DNA of 64,000 nt from assembly GCF_035917415.1 (NCBI RefSeq), contig NZ_CP109073.1, forward strand, positions 4,572,501 to 4,636,500. Direction: 5' to 3'. Below, piece by piece: positions 51,981-60,875 of the stretch. The stretch comes from Streptomyces sp. NBC_01803. GTDB lineage: Bacteria > Actinomycetota > Actinomycetes > Streptomycetales > Streptomycetaceae. Within the stretch, counting starts at the first letter, position 1, and every line of letters begins with the position of its first letter. The notes beneath the pieces are model-generated. The model saw nothing but the letters and a program-made list of their open reading frames with translations. It was not told where the DNA came from and searched no databases. Made by a program: the position numbers and the translations under genes.

Positions 51981-53216
51981 ATAGTGGTATGCGGGTTCCC
52001 GGTTGTCGTGACCCGATCACTGACTGACGTCCTGCTGGGCTGTCCTTGCCTTGATCTGTCCGACTGCCGGGGCCCGTTCCCAGGGCTCCGGCCGGGCGGA
52101 GCATGACCTCATAGGAGCCTGGCCAGAGGCCCCCTGACTGTCCTGTCTGCCCTTTCCGGCCGGAGCCACCTTCGGCAAAGGAAGGCGCCTCCAGCATGGC
52201 AGGCACAGAGTCGGCGGACGCCACGGACCAAGCGGTGATCGGCGGGGTGGACTCCCACGCCGACACCATCCATGTCGCGGTGGTGACCGACCGGGGTGGG
52301 CACCTCGCCGACGCCCAATTCCCTACGAAGGCCTGCGGATACGCCGCCGCGATCGCCTTCCTGCAGGCTCACGGCACCGTCGCCGCTGTCGGCGTGGAGG
52401 GCACGTCCTCCTATGGCTCGGGCTTCACGCACGCCGCACGGCAGGCCGGCCTGACCGTGGTCGAGGTCAACCGGCCCGACAAGGCGGAACGCCGCAGGAT
52501 CGGCAAGTCTGACCCGATCGACGCCTACGCAGCGGCCCGCGCCGTCGTCTCCGGACGGGCGACGAGCGCTCCGAAGGACGAGGCCGTCGCCGGCATCCGT
52601 GCCCTGCAAACCGCGGCACGCTCAGCAATCAAAGCCCGTACCGCGACGCTCAACCAGATCGCGCACCTGCTGGTCACCGCGCCCGACGCCATCCGCGCCA
52701 AGTACCCTGCCCTGTCCGGCGACAAGCGCGTCGCAGCCCTTGCCCGGCTCCGGCCGACCGTGGATCCGGTGCACGCACCGCTCCTGACGGCCCTGCGCAC
52801 GCTGGCCAGGCGTGTCCAGAGCCTGACCGAAGAGCACACCGCCCTGACCGAAGAGCTGGACAGACTGGTCATCGCCCTCAACCCCGGCCTGCGCGCCGCT
52901 TACGGAGTAGGGCCGGACACCGCGGCACAGCTGCTGATCACCGCTGGCGCGAACCCGGCCCGCCTGCGCACGGAAGCTTCCTTTGCTGCGCTGTGCGGTG
53001 CGGCCCCTGTCCCCGCGTCGAGCGGGAAGACCAACCGGCACCGGCTTCCCCGGGGCGGCGATCGGGCGGCCAACGCAGCCCTCTACCGCATCGCGCTCGT
53101 CAGGATGGCCCGCTGCCAACGCACGCGTGAGTTCGTCGCCCGGCAGACCCACGCCGGACGCACCAAAAAAGAGATCATCCGGCTACTCAAGCGCGCCATA
53201 GCCCGCGAAGTCTTCC
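51981..53216 (+). mobile_element. IS110-family element 1, right end lost
   Basis: The element is inserted in the IS256 gene. Its left boundary was placed by comparing the 215-bp leader with that of element 2 (TTGATCTGTC occurs 70 bp in from both left ends). The leader (51981-52195) is non-coding, as in IS110 elements that encode a bridge/guide RNA there. The right end was lost when an IS5-like sequence joined at about 53217. Confidence 0.75.
52196..53216 (+). pseudogene. IS110 transposase 1, C-terminally truncated
   Basis: About 340 residues. The N-terminal RuvC-like DEDD domain shows GGVDSHADTIHVAVV, AVGVEGTSSYG and KSDPIDAYAAARAV. The C-terminal Transposase_20 domain has LRAAYGVGPDTAAQLLI and SFAALCGAAPVPASSGKTNRH, where the Ser after PA is the likely recombinase nucleophile. 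The homology ends at AREVF and the frame reads into foreign sequence. The last roughly 15-25 residues are lost, so activity is doubtful. Confidence 0.85.
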
Positions 53217-53421
53217 ATGGCCGGCGGCAACGACGTCTCCGCCACCACCGTCCGGCGCTGGCGCGACGAGCTGATCGCCCTGCTGGCCGCGAAGGCCCCG
53301 AGGCTGGACCGCGCCCTCAAGAAGATCGCACGGCGCGGCGGGGAGGTCGTCCTGATCGACGGCACCCTCATCCCCACCCAGCGCCGCACCGGCATGGCGA
53401 ACCGCCCGAACTACTCCGGCT
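53217..53421 (+). pseudogene. IS5-like (DDE_Tnp_4) transposase, N-terminal piece
   Basis: About 68 residues: MAGGNDVSATTVRRWRDEL, then LLAAKAPRLDRALKKIARRGG, then VVLIDGTLIPTQRRTGMANRPNYSG. IDGT carries the first catalytic Asp. The 5' part of the gene is missing, replaced by IS110 element 1. The frame is cut at YSG by IS110 element 2 and resumes at 54797. Confidence 0.8.
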
Positions 53422-54796
53422 GTGAGGATGATGGCGTGTCGTTTTGGCCGTGGCCTGACTCGTACTCTGGCTGGCTGCTTGTGCCTTGTGTTTGATCTGT
53501 CGGCCCGGCCGGAGCGACGCGTACCGGCACCGGGCCGGCGGAGCGTGTCCCGATAGGGGCCTTGGGCTGGAAGGCACCGTCACAGTCCTGACCGCTCCAC
53601 CGACCGGCGCTGGCCATCGGTACCGCGTCGTCGAACAGGAGCACCGTGACCACCCTCAGCATGCCCGCTGCCTTCCATGCCATCCAAGCCGCCGAGGCCC
53701 CGGCCACGCAGCCTTCGGTGGTGCTCGGCGTTGACACCCACAAGGACATGCACGTCGCCGCCGTCTTTGACCACCTTGGCGGGCTACTGGGCACCGGGGA
53801 GTTCCCGGCCACGGCGGCCGGCTATCGCCAGCTTCTCGACTGGGCACGCCAGCGCGGGACCGTATTGCGGGCCGGAGTGGAGGGCACCGGCTCCTACGGT
53901 GCCGGCCTCGCCCGCTACCTCGCGACCCAGCGGGTGGCGGTGGTGGAAGTCAACCAGCCCGACCGATCCGCCCGGCGCCGGCGCGGCAAGACCGACGCCG
54001 TCGACGCCGAGGCTGCCGCCCGGGCAGCGCTGTCGGGCATCGCCCGGGCGCTGCCGAAGAGCGGCGACGGGCAGGTGGAAGCGCTGCGCATGCTCCGGTT
54101 GGCGAAGAACTCCGCGGTCAAGGCGCGCACTCAAGCGCTCAACCAGCTCAAGGCAGTGCTGGTCAACGGTCCATCTGTGCTGCGCGAGGAACTGGAGCCA
54201 CTCTCGACTTGGCTCATGGTCCGCCGTTGCGCGGAGCTGACCGACCCCTGCGGTGACGATCCGGCCGCCGACACGGCGATCTTCACGCTCCGGCTGCTCG
54301 CACAACGCGTCTTGCGACTTCGGCAGGAAGTCACCGAGCTCGGACGGCGAATGACCGCAGCGGTCAAGGCCACCGCGCCCAGCCTGCTGGAGCGGCTGGG
54401 GATCGGGCCGGACAGCGCGGCGGCCCTGCTGATCGCCGCCGGTGACAACCCTGAGCGGCTGGGCAGTGAGGCATCCTTCGCCGCGCTGTGCGGCGTCAGT
54501 CCCGTCGAGCAGTCCTCCGGCAAGAGCCAGCGCCGCCGGCTCAACCGGGGCGGGGACAGGCAGGCCAACGCCGCGTTGCACCGCATCGTGGTCACCCGCA
54601 TGCGCCAGGACGAACGCACCCGCGACTACCTGGAGCGCCGCACCGCCGAGGGCAAGGGGAAGCGCGAGGTAATGCGCTGCCTGAAGCGCTACGCAGCCCG
54701 CGAGATTTACGCCCTGATACGCGCCGACATGATGACGTGCGACCGGCAGCCTGATGATCCAGCGACCCTCACGAACCGCAGGTTGACGAACATAGG
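53422..54796 (+). mobile_element. IS110-family element 2, apparently complete
   Basis: It splits the IS5-like gene between YSG and IKHRRHG. Removing the insert restores a perfect reading frame (TCC GGC ATC AAG CAC), and GGC is present on both sides, so 2-3 bp could be duplicated. The 224-bp left non-coding leader (53422-53645) shares conserved blocks with element 1 (TTGATCTGTC and CGGAGC segments). It is the place where IS110 elements carry their guide RNA. The right non-coding end is very short. Confidence 0.8.
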
Positions 54797-54998
54797 GCAT
54801 CAAGCACCGCCGCCACGGCCTGCATGTCCTGGCCCTGACCGACGAGCGGGGCCGGCTGATCTGGATATCGGCTGTCCGGCCCGGCCGCACCCACGACATC
54901 ACCGCCGCCCGTCGCGACCACATCCTGGCCCACCTGCGCGCCGCCGGTCCCGGCGCCCTGGCCGATCTGGGCTTTATCGGCCTGGACGACGACGGTGA
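53646..54998 (+). CDS. IS110 transposase 2, reading past the element end
   Basis: A 450-residue frame from a GTG after ACAGGAGCACC. The DEDD domain has LGVDTHKDMHVAAVF, GVEGTGSYGAG and KTDAVDAEAAARAAL. The C-terminal domain has SFAALCGVSPVEQSSGKSQRR with the nucleophile Ser, and LKRYAAREIYALIR near its end. The native element ends near 54796, but no stop codon lies in this frame before that point. The protein therefore carries about 67 extra residues coded by the disrupted IS5-like gene. All catalytic residues are intact, so it may be active. Confidence 0.85.
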   Translation: MTTLSMPAAFHAIQAAEAPATQPSVVLGVDTHKDMHVAAVFDHLGGLLGTGEFPATAAGYRQLLDWARQRGTVLRAGVEGTGSYGAGLARYLATQRVAVVEVNQPDRSARRRRGKTDAVDAEAAARAALSGIARALPKSGDGQVEALRMLRLAKNSAVKARTQALNQLKAVLVNGPSVLREELEPLSTWLMVRRCAELTDPCGDDPAADTAIFTLRLLAQRVLRLRQEVTELGRRMTAAVKATAPSLLERLGIGPDSAAALLIAAGDNPERLGSEASFAALCGVSPVEQSSGKSQRRRLNRGGDRQANAALHRIVVTRMRQDERTRDYLERRTAEGKGKREVMRCLKRYAAREIYALIRADMMTCDRQPDDPATLTNRRLTNIGHQAPPPRPACPGPDRRAGPADLDIGCPARPHPRHHRRPSRPHPGPPARRRSRRPGRSGLYRPGRRR

Positions 54999-55229
54999 CG
55001 ACCCCGTGGTCGTCACCGGCTTCAAGGCCACCCGCACCCGCAAGCCCACACCCGCCGAGAAGGGGCCAACCGAGTGCTCGCCGCCGGACGCGCCCCCGTC
55101 GAACGCGGCTTCGCCCACCCGAAGAACTGGCGGATCCTCACCAAACTCCGCACCGACCCCGCCCGCGCCACCCACCTGCTTCGCGCGCTGCTCGTCCTGG
55201 CGAACATCGAGGCCACTACCGGCAAATGA
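54797..55229 (+). pseudogene. IS5-like transposase, C-terminal piece with frameshift
   Basis: It continues the gene split at 53421: IKHRRHGLHVLALTDERG, then VRPGRTHDITAARRDH, then LADLGFIGLDDD (second catalytic Asp), then KATRTRKPTPAEK. After PAEK one G is missing. The rest (NRVLAAGRAPVERGFAH, then KNWRILTKLRTDPARATH, then LLRALLVLANIEATTGK) is in the next frame and ends at 55229. It was therefore inactive independently of the IS110 insertion. Confidence 0.8.
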
Positions 55230-55276
55230 TCTCTACCGCAGGCAGCCCGCGACCAGCACAAGCACCCGGAACAGCG

Positions 55277-55645
55277 TCACCGGGCCGGGACCGGCTGGGT
55301 GAGGTTCACCGGGTTGCCGTCGGGGTCCTGGATGTGGGCGACGCGCTGTCCCCACGGCATGTCGTTGGAGCCGCTGCGGACCGAGCCGCCCAGCGCCTCC
55401 ACCCGGCCGAGCGTCTCATCGACGTCGTCGACACCGATGCTGAGCAGGATCCGCGACGCCTCCCGGTCCCCCGGGTTCGCCTTGGCCACCAGCCCGAGGT
55501 CGGTGTCGCCGATGCGCAAGCCGAGGTAGAAGACCGGGCCTTCCTCCGGTACCCGGAAGATCTCCTCAGCGCCGAACAACTTCGTATAGAAGCCGAGCAG
55601 AACGTCCTGGTCGGCAGTAATGATCACTGGCTGGATTGTGGACAT
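55277..55645 (-). CDS. VOC-family (glyoxalase/bleomycin-resistance fold) protein
   Basis: A 122-residue protein of two beta-alpha-beta-beta-beta modules: VIITADQDVLLGFYTKLFG, then GPVFYLGLRIGDTDLGLV, and VDETLGRVEALGG, then VAHIQDPDGNPVNLTQPV, where the Asp/Asn near the end matches the usual metal or substrate edge. Members act on small hydrophobic or thiol-conjugated compounds or sequester drugs; no substrate can be named. The start has TAGGAG upstream. It stands between the IS remnants and the CRISPR array. Confidence 0.88.
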   Translation of the reverse strand: MSTIQPVIITADQDVLLGFYTKLFGAEEIFRVPEEGPVFYLGLRIGDTDLGLVAKANPGDREASRILLSIGVDDVDETLGRVEALGGSVRSGSNDMPWGQRVAHIQDPDGNPVNLTQPVPAR

Positions 55646-55833
55646 GGAACTCCTATCGAGACGATCGTGTCGCTGGGTAGACCGTTCGAGGACGGTGAAC
55701 TCATCGGCAAAACCACCCCGCCGGACGATCTACAACACAGACTGCCGCCCACGACCAGCACGAGCACCCCGAAACGAGGTCACGCCACCCAGCTGACCAG
55801 CCACTTCAAGATGGTGCAGCTTCAATGAGTGAC

Positions 55834-57629
55834 GGCAGACCCCCGCTCGCGCGGGGAGAACCCATGATCATCAGTCCGGAAGTACCAAGGTATCGGCAGA
55901 CCCCCGCTCGCGCGGGGAGAACTCCGTGATGGGCCTGTCCCCGTGGACCAGCCGCGGCTGACCCCCGCTCGCGCGGGGAGAACGCTCGCTGGGCACGATC
56001 CGGTCGAACTCGATGAGGCTGACCCCCGCTCGCGCGGGGAGAACTCACCCCGAGTACGTCTGGTAGGTGGCCAGCTCGGCTGACCCCCGCTCGCGCGGGG
56101 AGAACTCGGGCCGCTTGGCTTTGGGCATGCGCCGGATCGGCTGACCCCCGCTCGCGCGGGGAGAACCGCTCTTGTTGATGACACAGCAGAACCTGCAGCG
56201 GCTGACCCCCGCTCGCGCGGGGAGAACGCGGCGACCGGGCCCATCTCGATCTCGCCGCTCGGCTGACCCCCGCTCGCGCGGGGAGAACTGGCGTTCCCGC
56301 TGGAGGCGCTCGTTCTCCGCCGGCTGACCCCCGCTCGCGCGGGGAGAACTTCTGCTCGATCGCCGGACCCGCCGTGTGGGACGGCTGACCCCCGCTCGCG
56401 CGGGGAGAACACTATCCGTGGCGACTACGGCGACGCCTACACCGGCTGACCCCCGCTCGCGCGGGGAGAACGCGGCCGGTATGCCAGCTCATGCCCTGGC
56501 CCCCGGCTGACCCCCGCTCGCGCGGGGAGAACGCCCCCAAGCCCGCCGCGCCCAAGGCCATCTACGGCTGACCCCCGCTCGCGCGGGGAGAACGTTCCGT
56601 CTGAATATCGCCATGTATGGCTGTCCGGCTGACCCCCGCTCGCGCGGGGAGAACATCCCACCCATGACGCCAACGGCAACCCGATTCGGCTGACCCCCGC
56701 TCGCGCGGGGAGAACGACGACGGCAACGCCGCCCGGCTCGCCACGGCCGGCTGACCCCCGCTCGCGCGGGGAGAACTCCTGCAAGCAGAAGGGCCTCGCC
56801 GAGCGCGCCGGCTGACCCCCGCTCGCGCGGGGAGAACGCTGTCAGCGCACTCCAGGGGTGGATCGACCGGGCTGACCCCCGCTCGCGCGGGGAGAACTCG
56901 AGCCGGTTGGCGAGCTGGTGCAGGTCCTCCGGCTGACCCCCGCTCGCGCGGGGAGAACAGGGCCTTGTGGCCCTCGGTGCCGGGCTTGGCCGGCTGACCC
57001 CCGCTCGCGCGGGGAGAACGCTGTCGATCCGCGCATGCCGGATGCGATGAGCGGCTGACCCCCGCTCGCGCGGGGAGAACCCCGTCGTGGACGACGACAA
57101 GCGCGCGGCGATCGGCTGACCCCCGCTCGCGCGGGGAGAACGCGGTCCAGCCGACGTAGATGTCCTCGGTCAGCGGCTGACCCCCGCTCGCGCGGGGAGA
57201 ACCGACTGGCCGTGTACTTCACCAAGCACGGCAGCGGCTGACCCCCGCTCGCGCGGGGAGAACGGGTCGTCGATGTGGTCAACGTCGGTGGCGTGCGGCT
57301 GACCCCCGCTCGCGCGGGGAGAACGGCGGATCAAGCTGCTCGCGAAGCTGGAGGAGCGGCTGACCCCCGCTCGCGCGGGGAGAACCCGGCCCGGGTGAGT
57401 ACTTCGCGGACAATGCCCGGCTGACCCCCGCTCGCGCGGGGAGAACGCTTCACCGCCGCTGACCGTCATGCCGGTCATCGGCTGACCCCCGCTCGCGCGG
57501 GGAGAACGCGGGGTGCGGTTCGGGCTCGTAGCCCCAGTACGGCTGACCCCCGCTCGCGCGGGGAGAACGCTCCTCGACGCCCCCGTAGAGGCTGTAGCTA
57601 CGGCTGACCCCCGCTCGCGCGGGGAGAAC
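55834..57629 (-). CRISPR. Type I-E CRISPR array, 30 repeats and 29 spacers
   Basis: The 28-bp repeats recur every 61 bp; spacers are 33 bp except spacer 17 counted from the left, which is 32. Read on the minus strand the repeat begins GTTCTCCCC, forms the CCCCGC-GCGA-GCGGGG hairpin and ends GGGTCAGCC, the normal form of type I-E repeats. The crRNA handle would be GTCAGCC and transcription runs right to left, away from cas3. The two leftmost repeats (55834 and 55895) share one change (TCTGCC instead of TCAGCC), as expected of the old, trailer end. All others are identical as far as read. An intervening 188 bp (55646-55833) left of the array contains a stretch resembling the DNA just after the IS5-like gene. 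Confidence 0.98.
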
Positions 57630-57824
57630 ACTTCCTGAGCTGGGATGTTAGGGGCGCTTTGCCAATTCGTTACGGGGGCAAGGGCGAGCTGCTCCCTTGG
57701 TGATGTGGGCTCGGTGGTCGCTGGCATGGGTGGGGTTTCCGGTGATCACGGCTGGTCAGCGGGCTTTGTCAGTGGTGGCTGCTTGAGTAGGTGGCCCCAT
57801 CGTCGAGGGCTGGGAGCGAGAGTA
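57630..57824 (-). promoter_or_regulatory. CRISPR leader region shared with cas3 upstream DNA
   Basis: The bases between the youngest repeat and the cas3 start should hold the array leader (minus strand) and any cas3 promoter (plus strand). On the minus strand a -10-like TAACAT occurs about 17 bases before the first repeat. The region is not strongly AT-rich, and no clear -35 could be fixed. Confidence 0.5.
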
Positions 57825-60683
57825 GTGGCTGGTGCGGACAGGGACCTTCAAGGCGAGGGCGTTGACTGCTGTCTCTGGGGCAAGGAACACGGTTTGCCCG
57901 CGCCTTACCCGGTGGTCTGTCATCTCATCGATACGGCGGCGATCGCTGGCGCGTTGTGGGACGCGTGGTTCGACGACGCGACACAGGAGCGCTTAGCCAG
58001 TGAGGTCGGGGTCCCTGTGTCGGAGGCTCGGGCGGTCCTGTGTCTGTGGGCCGGGTTGCACGATGTCGGCAAGATCAGCCCGCCGTTCCAGGTCAAGGTG
58101 CCTGAGCTGTACGACCGACTCCTGAACTCCGGGCGGTACGGCAGGAGGTCGGAGGACGAGTCCGACCAGCGGTTGCACCACAGCGAGGTGACGCAGTGGG
58201 TGTTGGCCGGGCTCCTGGGGGAGTTCGGGTATCCCACGGCGGCGAAGGCGCGGCGCAGTGTGGCCCATCAGGTCGCTCAGCTCCTCGGCGGGCATCACGG
58301 GCGGTTCTGGGTCTCGTTGACCGACCACGAACTGGCCGCGCCGCGTGCGCAGCGGCCCGGGATGGGGCGAAGGGGCCAGTGGGAGCGGCAATGCCGCCTG
58401 CACGTCGAGGCGTTGCTGCGGTTGACCGGTGCGCGGGCGGTGCCCGAGGCGCCTATGCCGGCGGCGGTCGCCGTCGTCTTGGCCGGGCTGGTCATCGTTG
58501 CCGACTGGCTGGCGAGCCAGGAGCGCTTCATCGAGCCGCGTATCCCCGCGGAGGGATGGACGGCCTCCGGGCATGAGCTGGAGGCGCATTGGTCCTCAGC
58601 CGTGGAGGCCGCTCCCGGTGTCGTGGAACAAGCGGGGCTCGGCCGCGCGCGGTTCGAGGAGCGGGACTTCGTCGAGATGTTCGGCTTCACGCCGAACTCG
58701 CTTCAGCGGTCGCTCGCGGAAGACCTTCCTGATCTGGTGCACGGTCCGGGTCTGCTGCTGGTGACGGCGCCCCCAGGGGACGGAAAGACGGAAGCCGCCT
58801 GGTGGGCGGCCACCTTGATGGCGCGACGGTGTGGGCTGAGTGGGGTGGGCTTTGCGATGCCGACCATGGCGACGGTCGATGCGATGCACCGGCGCGTGGC
58901 GAAGTTCGGCGAAGCAAGCGTCGATGGGCCGGCGGCGCTGACCCGGGTCCACGGGATGTCCTGGCTCAGTGGCGATGCGGAGGCGGACGGGCCTGACGAG
59001 GTGTCGAGGATCGTCGCCACGGAGGCGGCCTCGAAGTGGTTGCAGACGTCCCTTCGCGGGTTGCTCGCCCCCTTGAGTGTCTTCACTATCGACCAGGCGC
59101 TGACCGGCGTGCTGCCGGTTCGGTACAACGTGCTGCGACTGCTCGGCCTTTCGGGGAAGGCCGTGGTGATCGACGAGGCCCACGCGTACGGCCCCTGGAT
59201 GCACACGCTGCTGTTGGCACTTCTGAAGTGGCTGGGCGCGATGGGCGTGCCCGTGGTGGTGCTGTCGGCCACGCTGACCGGTGCGACAGCGCGCTCCCTG
59301 GTCGACGCCTATCTCCGGGGGAGCCGCCCGAAGCAGACCCGTGGCCGGGACAGGACCTCATGGCAGCCCTGTTACCCGGGTTGGGTCTACGCCGACGCGG
59401 CAAGCGGAGAGATCAGCGAGCCGCGGTCGGTGGAGAGCGAACGCGCTCGGGACCTTCGCCTCGTGCGCGAGCCCGTGCGCCGGGACGTCTCCCCGGCAAA
59501 CGAAAGCCACCGGCTCGCAGTGATCAGGAGGCGGCTTCGCCCCGTAGTGGAGGACGGCGGGTGCGTGCTGGTGATCTGCACAACGGTGGCCGAGGCGCAG
59601 GAGACGTGGTCCGTGATCGCCGCCTGGCTGGCGGAAGAACGCCAGGCTGGAGCTGAACGGTTGCCACAACTGCATCTGCTGCATGCGAGATACCGGGCGA
59701 AGGACCGGGCTGCGGCGACGACAACGTGCGAGCGAGCCTTCGGGAAGAGCGGAGATCGCCCTACGAGCGCCATTCTGGTGGCGACGCAGATCGTGGAGCA
59801 GTCGCTCGATCTCGACTTCGATCTCGTCATCAGTGATCTCGCGCCTATGGCGATGCTGTTGCAACGTTCGGGGCGGTGTCTGCGTCACCGCGACGACAGG
59901 GCGAAGCGCGATCCCCACGTCGACCGGCGCCCCCCGTGGCTCGGCAAGGATCCCACTGTCGTGGTACTGGACCCGGTGAACGCGGACGGCGATGGTGATC
60001 CGCCTCGTGCGTGGCGGGCGGTCTACGACGGGGCGCTGCTCAACGCCACGAGCCAGTTGCTGAGGCAGTACGAGGACCGGGCGGTCGCCGTTCCGGGCGA
60101 CGTGCAGGCGCTCGTTGACGCCGTTTACGACGAGTCGTTCTCAGCGCTGGGTCTGAAGGACGCGGCTGCACGGGAACAGCATGAGGCCCTGCACATCGAG
60201 AGGCTGGCTGCCGAGGTCGTGCAGAAGCAACTCGCGGCCATGGTGCACGTCAAAGCGCCTCAAGAGGTGGGCGCGGACCTTCACCGGCTGAGCGAGACGT
60301 CGGCGCCCGTGGGCGAGGAACTGATCACGACCCGGCTGGGCGCCGACTCCGCGCGGGTGGTTTGCGTCCACGACCGGGGCGGCGGACGGTGGACGCTCGA
60401 CGAGGACGGCGAAGTGCCGGTGCCCGGTTGGGGGAAGAAGGAGCACCTGACCCGCGCCGAGACCCTGCGTCTCGTCCAGTACCTCATCCCCGTCCCCGGG
60501 CGCTGGACGCGCGAGCGCGACGAGCTGAGGGGTGCCATCCCCGAGTCCTGGCAGAAGAACGCCGTCACACGCGACTGGCTGCCGCTGGTCATGCGGCGCG
60601 AAGCGGGGGGCTGGCGGGGCGAGTTGGCCCCGGGGTGGGTGCAGTACGGTGCGGATGGGCTGCGGGTTTGCTTAAACCGCTGA
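57825..60683 (+). CDS. cas3: CRISPR-associated helicase/nuclease Cas3 (type I-E)
   Basis: The protein has 952 residues from a GTG at 57825 with GGGAG upstream; the frame is open further 5', and a TTG at 57783 is an alternative. The HD nuclease domain (residues about 15-260) has H33 in VVCHLIDTAA and H79-D80 in AGLHDVGK. The SF2 helicase has Walker A APPGDGKTEAAWW (near 320), DEAH in VVIDEAHAYG (near 448), motif III VVLSATLTG (near 480), and VATQIVEQSLDLDFD with LLQRSGRCLRH for motifs V-VI. It unwinds and degrades Cascade-bound DNA. It is followed by a hairpin, so it is transcribed apart from the Cascade genes. Confidence 0.97.
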   Translation: MAGADRDLQGEGVDCCLWGKEHGLPAPYPVVCHLIDTAAIAGALWDAWFDDATQERLASEVGVPVSEARAVLCLWAGLHDVGKISPPFQVKVPELYDRLLNSGRYGRRSEDESDQRLHHSEVTQWVLAGLLGEFGYPTAAKARRSVAHQVAQLLGGHHGRFWVSLTDHELAAPRAQRPGMGRRGQWERQCRLHVEALLRLTGARAVPEAPMPAAVAVVLAGLVIVADWLASQERFIEPRIPAEGWTASGHELEAHWSSAVEAAPGVVEQAGLGRARFEERDFVEMFGFTPNSLQRSLAEDLPDLVHGPGLLLVTAPPGDGKTEAAWWAATLMARRCGLSGVGFAMPTMATVDAMHRRVAKFGEASVDGPAALTRVHGMSWLSGDAEADGPDEVSRIVATEAASKWLQTSLRGLLAPLSVFTIDQALTGVLPVRYNVLRLLGLSGKAVVIDEAHAYGPWMHTLLLALLKWLGAMGVPVVVLSATLTGATARSLVDAYLRGSRPKQTRGRDRTSWQPCYPGWVYADAASGEISEPRSVESERARDLRLVREPVRRDVSPANESHRLAVIRRRLRPVVEDGGCVLVICTTVAEAQETWSVIAAWLAEERQAGAERLPQLHLLHARYRAKDRAAATTTCERAFGKSGDRPTSAILVATQIVEQSLDLDFDLVISDLAPMAMLLQRSGRCLRHRDDRAKRDPHVDRRPPWLGKDPTVVVLDPVNADGDGDPPRAWRAVYDGALLNATSQLLRQYEDRAVAVPGDVQALVDAVYDESFSALGLKDAAAREQHEALHIERLAAEVVQKQLAAMVHVKAPQEVGADLHRLSETSAPVGEELITTRLGADSARVVCVHDRGGGRWTLDEDGEVPVPGWGKKEHLTRAETLRLVQYLIPVPGRWTRERDELRGAIPESWQKNAVTRDWLPLVMRREAGGWRGELAPGWVQYGADGLRVCLNR

Positions 60684-60706
60684 CACTTCTCTACATTGGG
60701 TGTGGC

Positions 60707-60737
60707 CCCAACTCCTCCTGGGAGCGGAGGAGTTGGG
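60707..60737 (+). terminator. Hairpin terminator after cas3
   Basis: A 12-bp perfect stem (60707-60718 with 60726-60737) and 7-base loop begin 24 bases after the cas3 stop. This predicts separate transcription of cas3 and the Cascade operon. Confidence 0.75.
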
Positions 60738-60832
60738 TGCCCCCACTCGCGTGGGGATGTGCTCGCCGTGGCTCCTGGTCTGGTGGTCTTAACCGGTGAC
60801 ACGGTTCACCCCCGCCCGCGCGGGGAGAGCAC
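60735..60832 (-). repeat. Two relic CRISPR repeats between cas3 and cas8e
   Basis: GGTTCACCCCCGCCC onward (60803-60830) matches the array repeat at 24 of 28 positions. A second, more diverged copy (60735-60764) keeps the hairpin by a compensatory pair (CCCCAC/GTGGGG for CCCCGC/GCGGGG). On the minus strand both begin G(T/A)GC(T/A)C, and they are separated by a spacer-like 38 bp. This looks like a dead mini-array. The sequence CTTAAACCGCTGACAC (60671) is echoed by CTTAACCGGTGACAC (60789). Confidence 0.65.
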
Positions 60833-60875
60833 CTGCGCAGCTTAGTGACTGGATCATCTTCTTCCGGAGGCAGCG

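Noticed and set aside
53422..53645. Direct pairing of the IS110 leader segment TTTGATCTG with the target TCAAGCAC as evidence for a guide RNA
   Set aside because: The same TTGATCTGTC block is present in the other IS110 leader, whose target differs, so it is a conserved element rather than a target-specific guide.
55834..57629. Plus-strand orientation of the CRISPR array with the two variant left repeats as leader-proximal
   Set aside because: In the plus orientation the repeat would end GGGGAGAAC, unlike type I-E handles; the minus orientation gives the standard start, GNRA-like loop and handle, and makes the variants trailer repeats.
55822..57727. Several minus-strand open frames with repeated SPRASGGQP/FSPRERGSA segments that look like a repeat protein
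   Set aside because: The repeats are translations of the CRISPR repeat; the spacing of 61 bp cycles through all frames, so these are not proteins.
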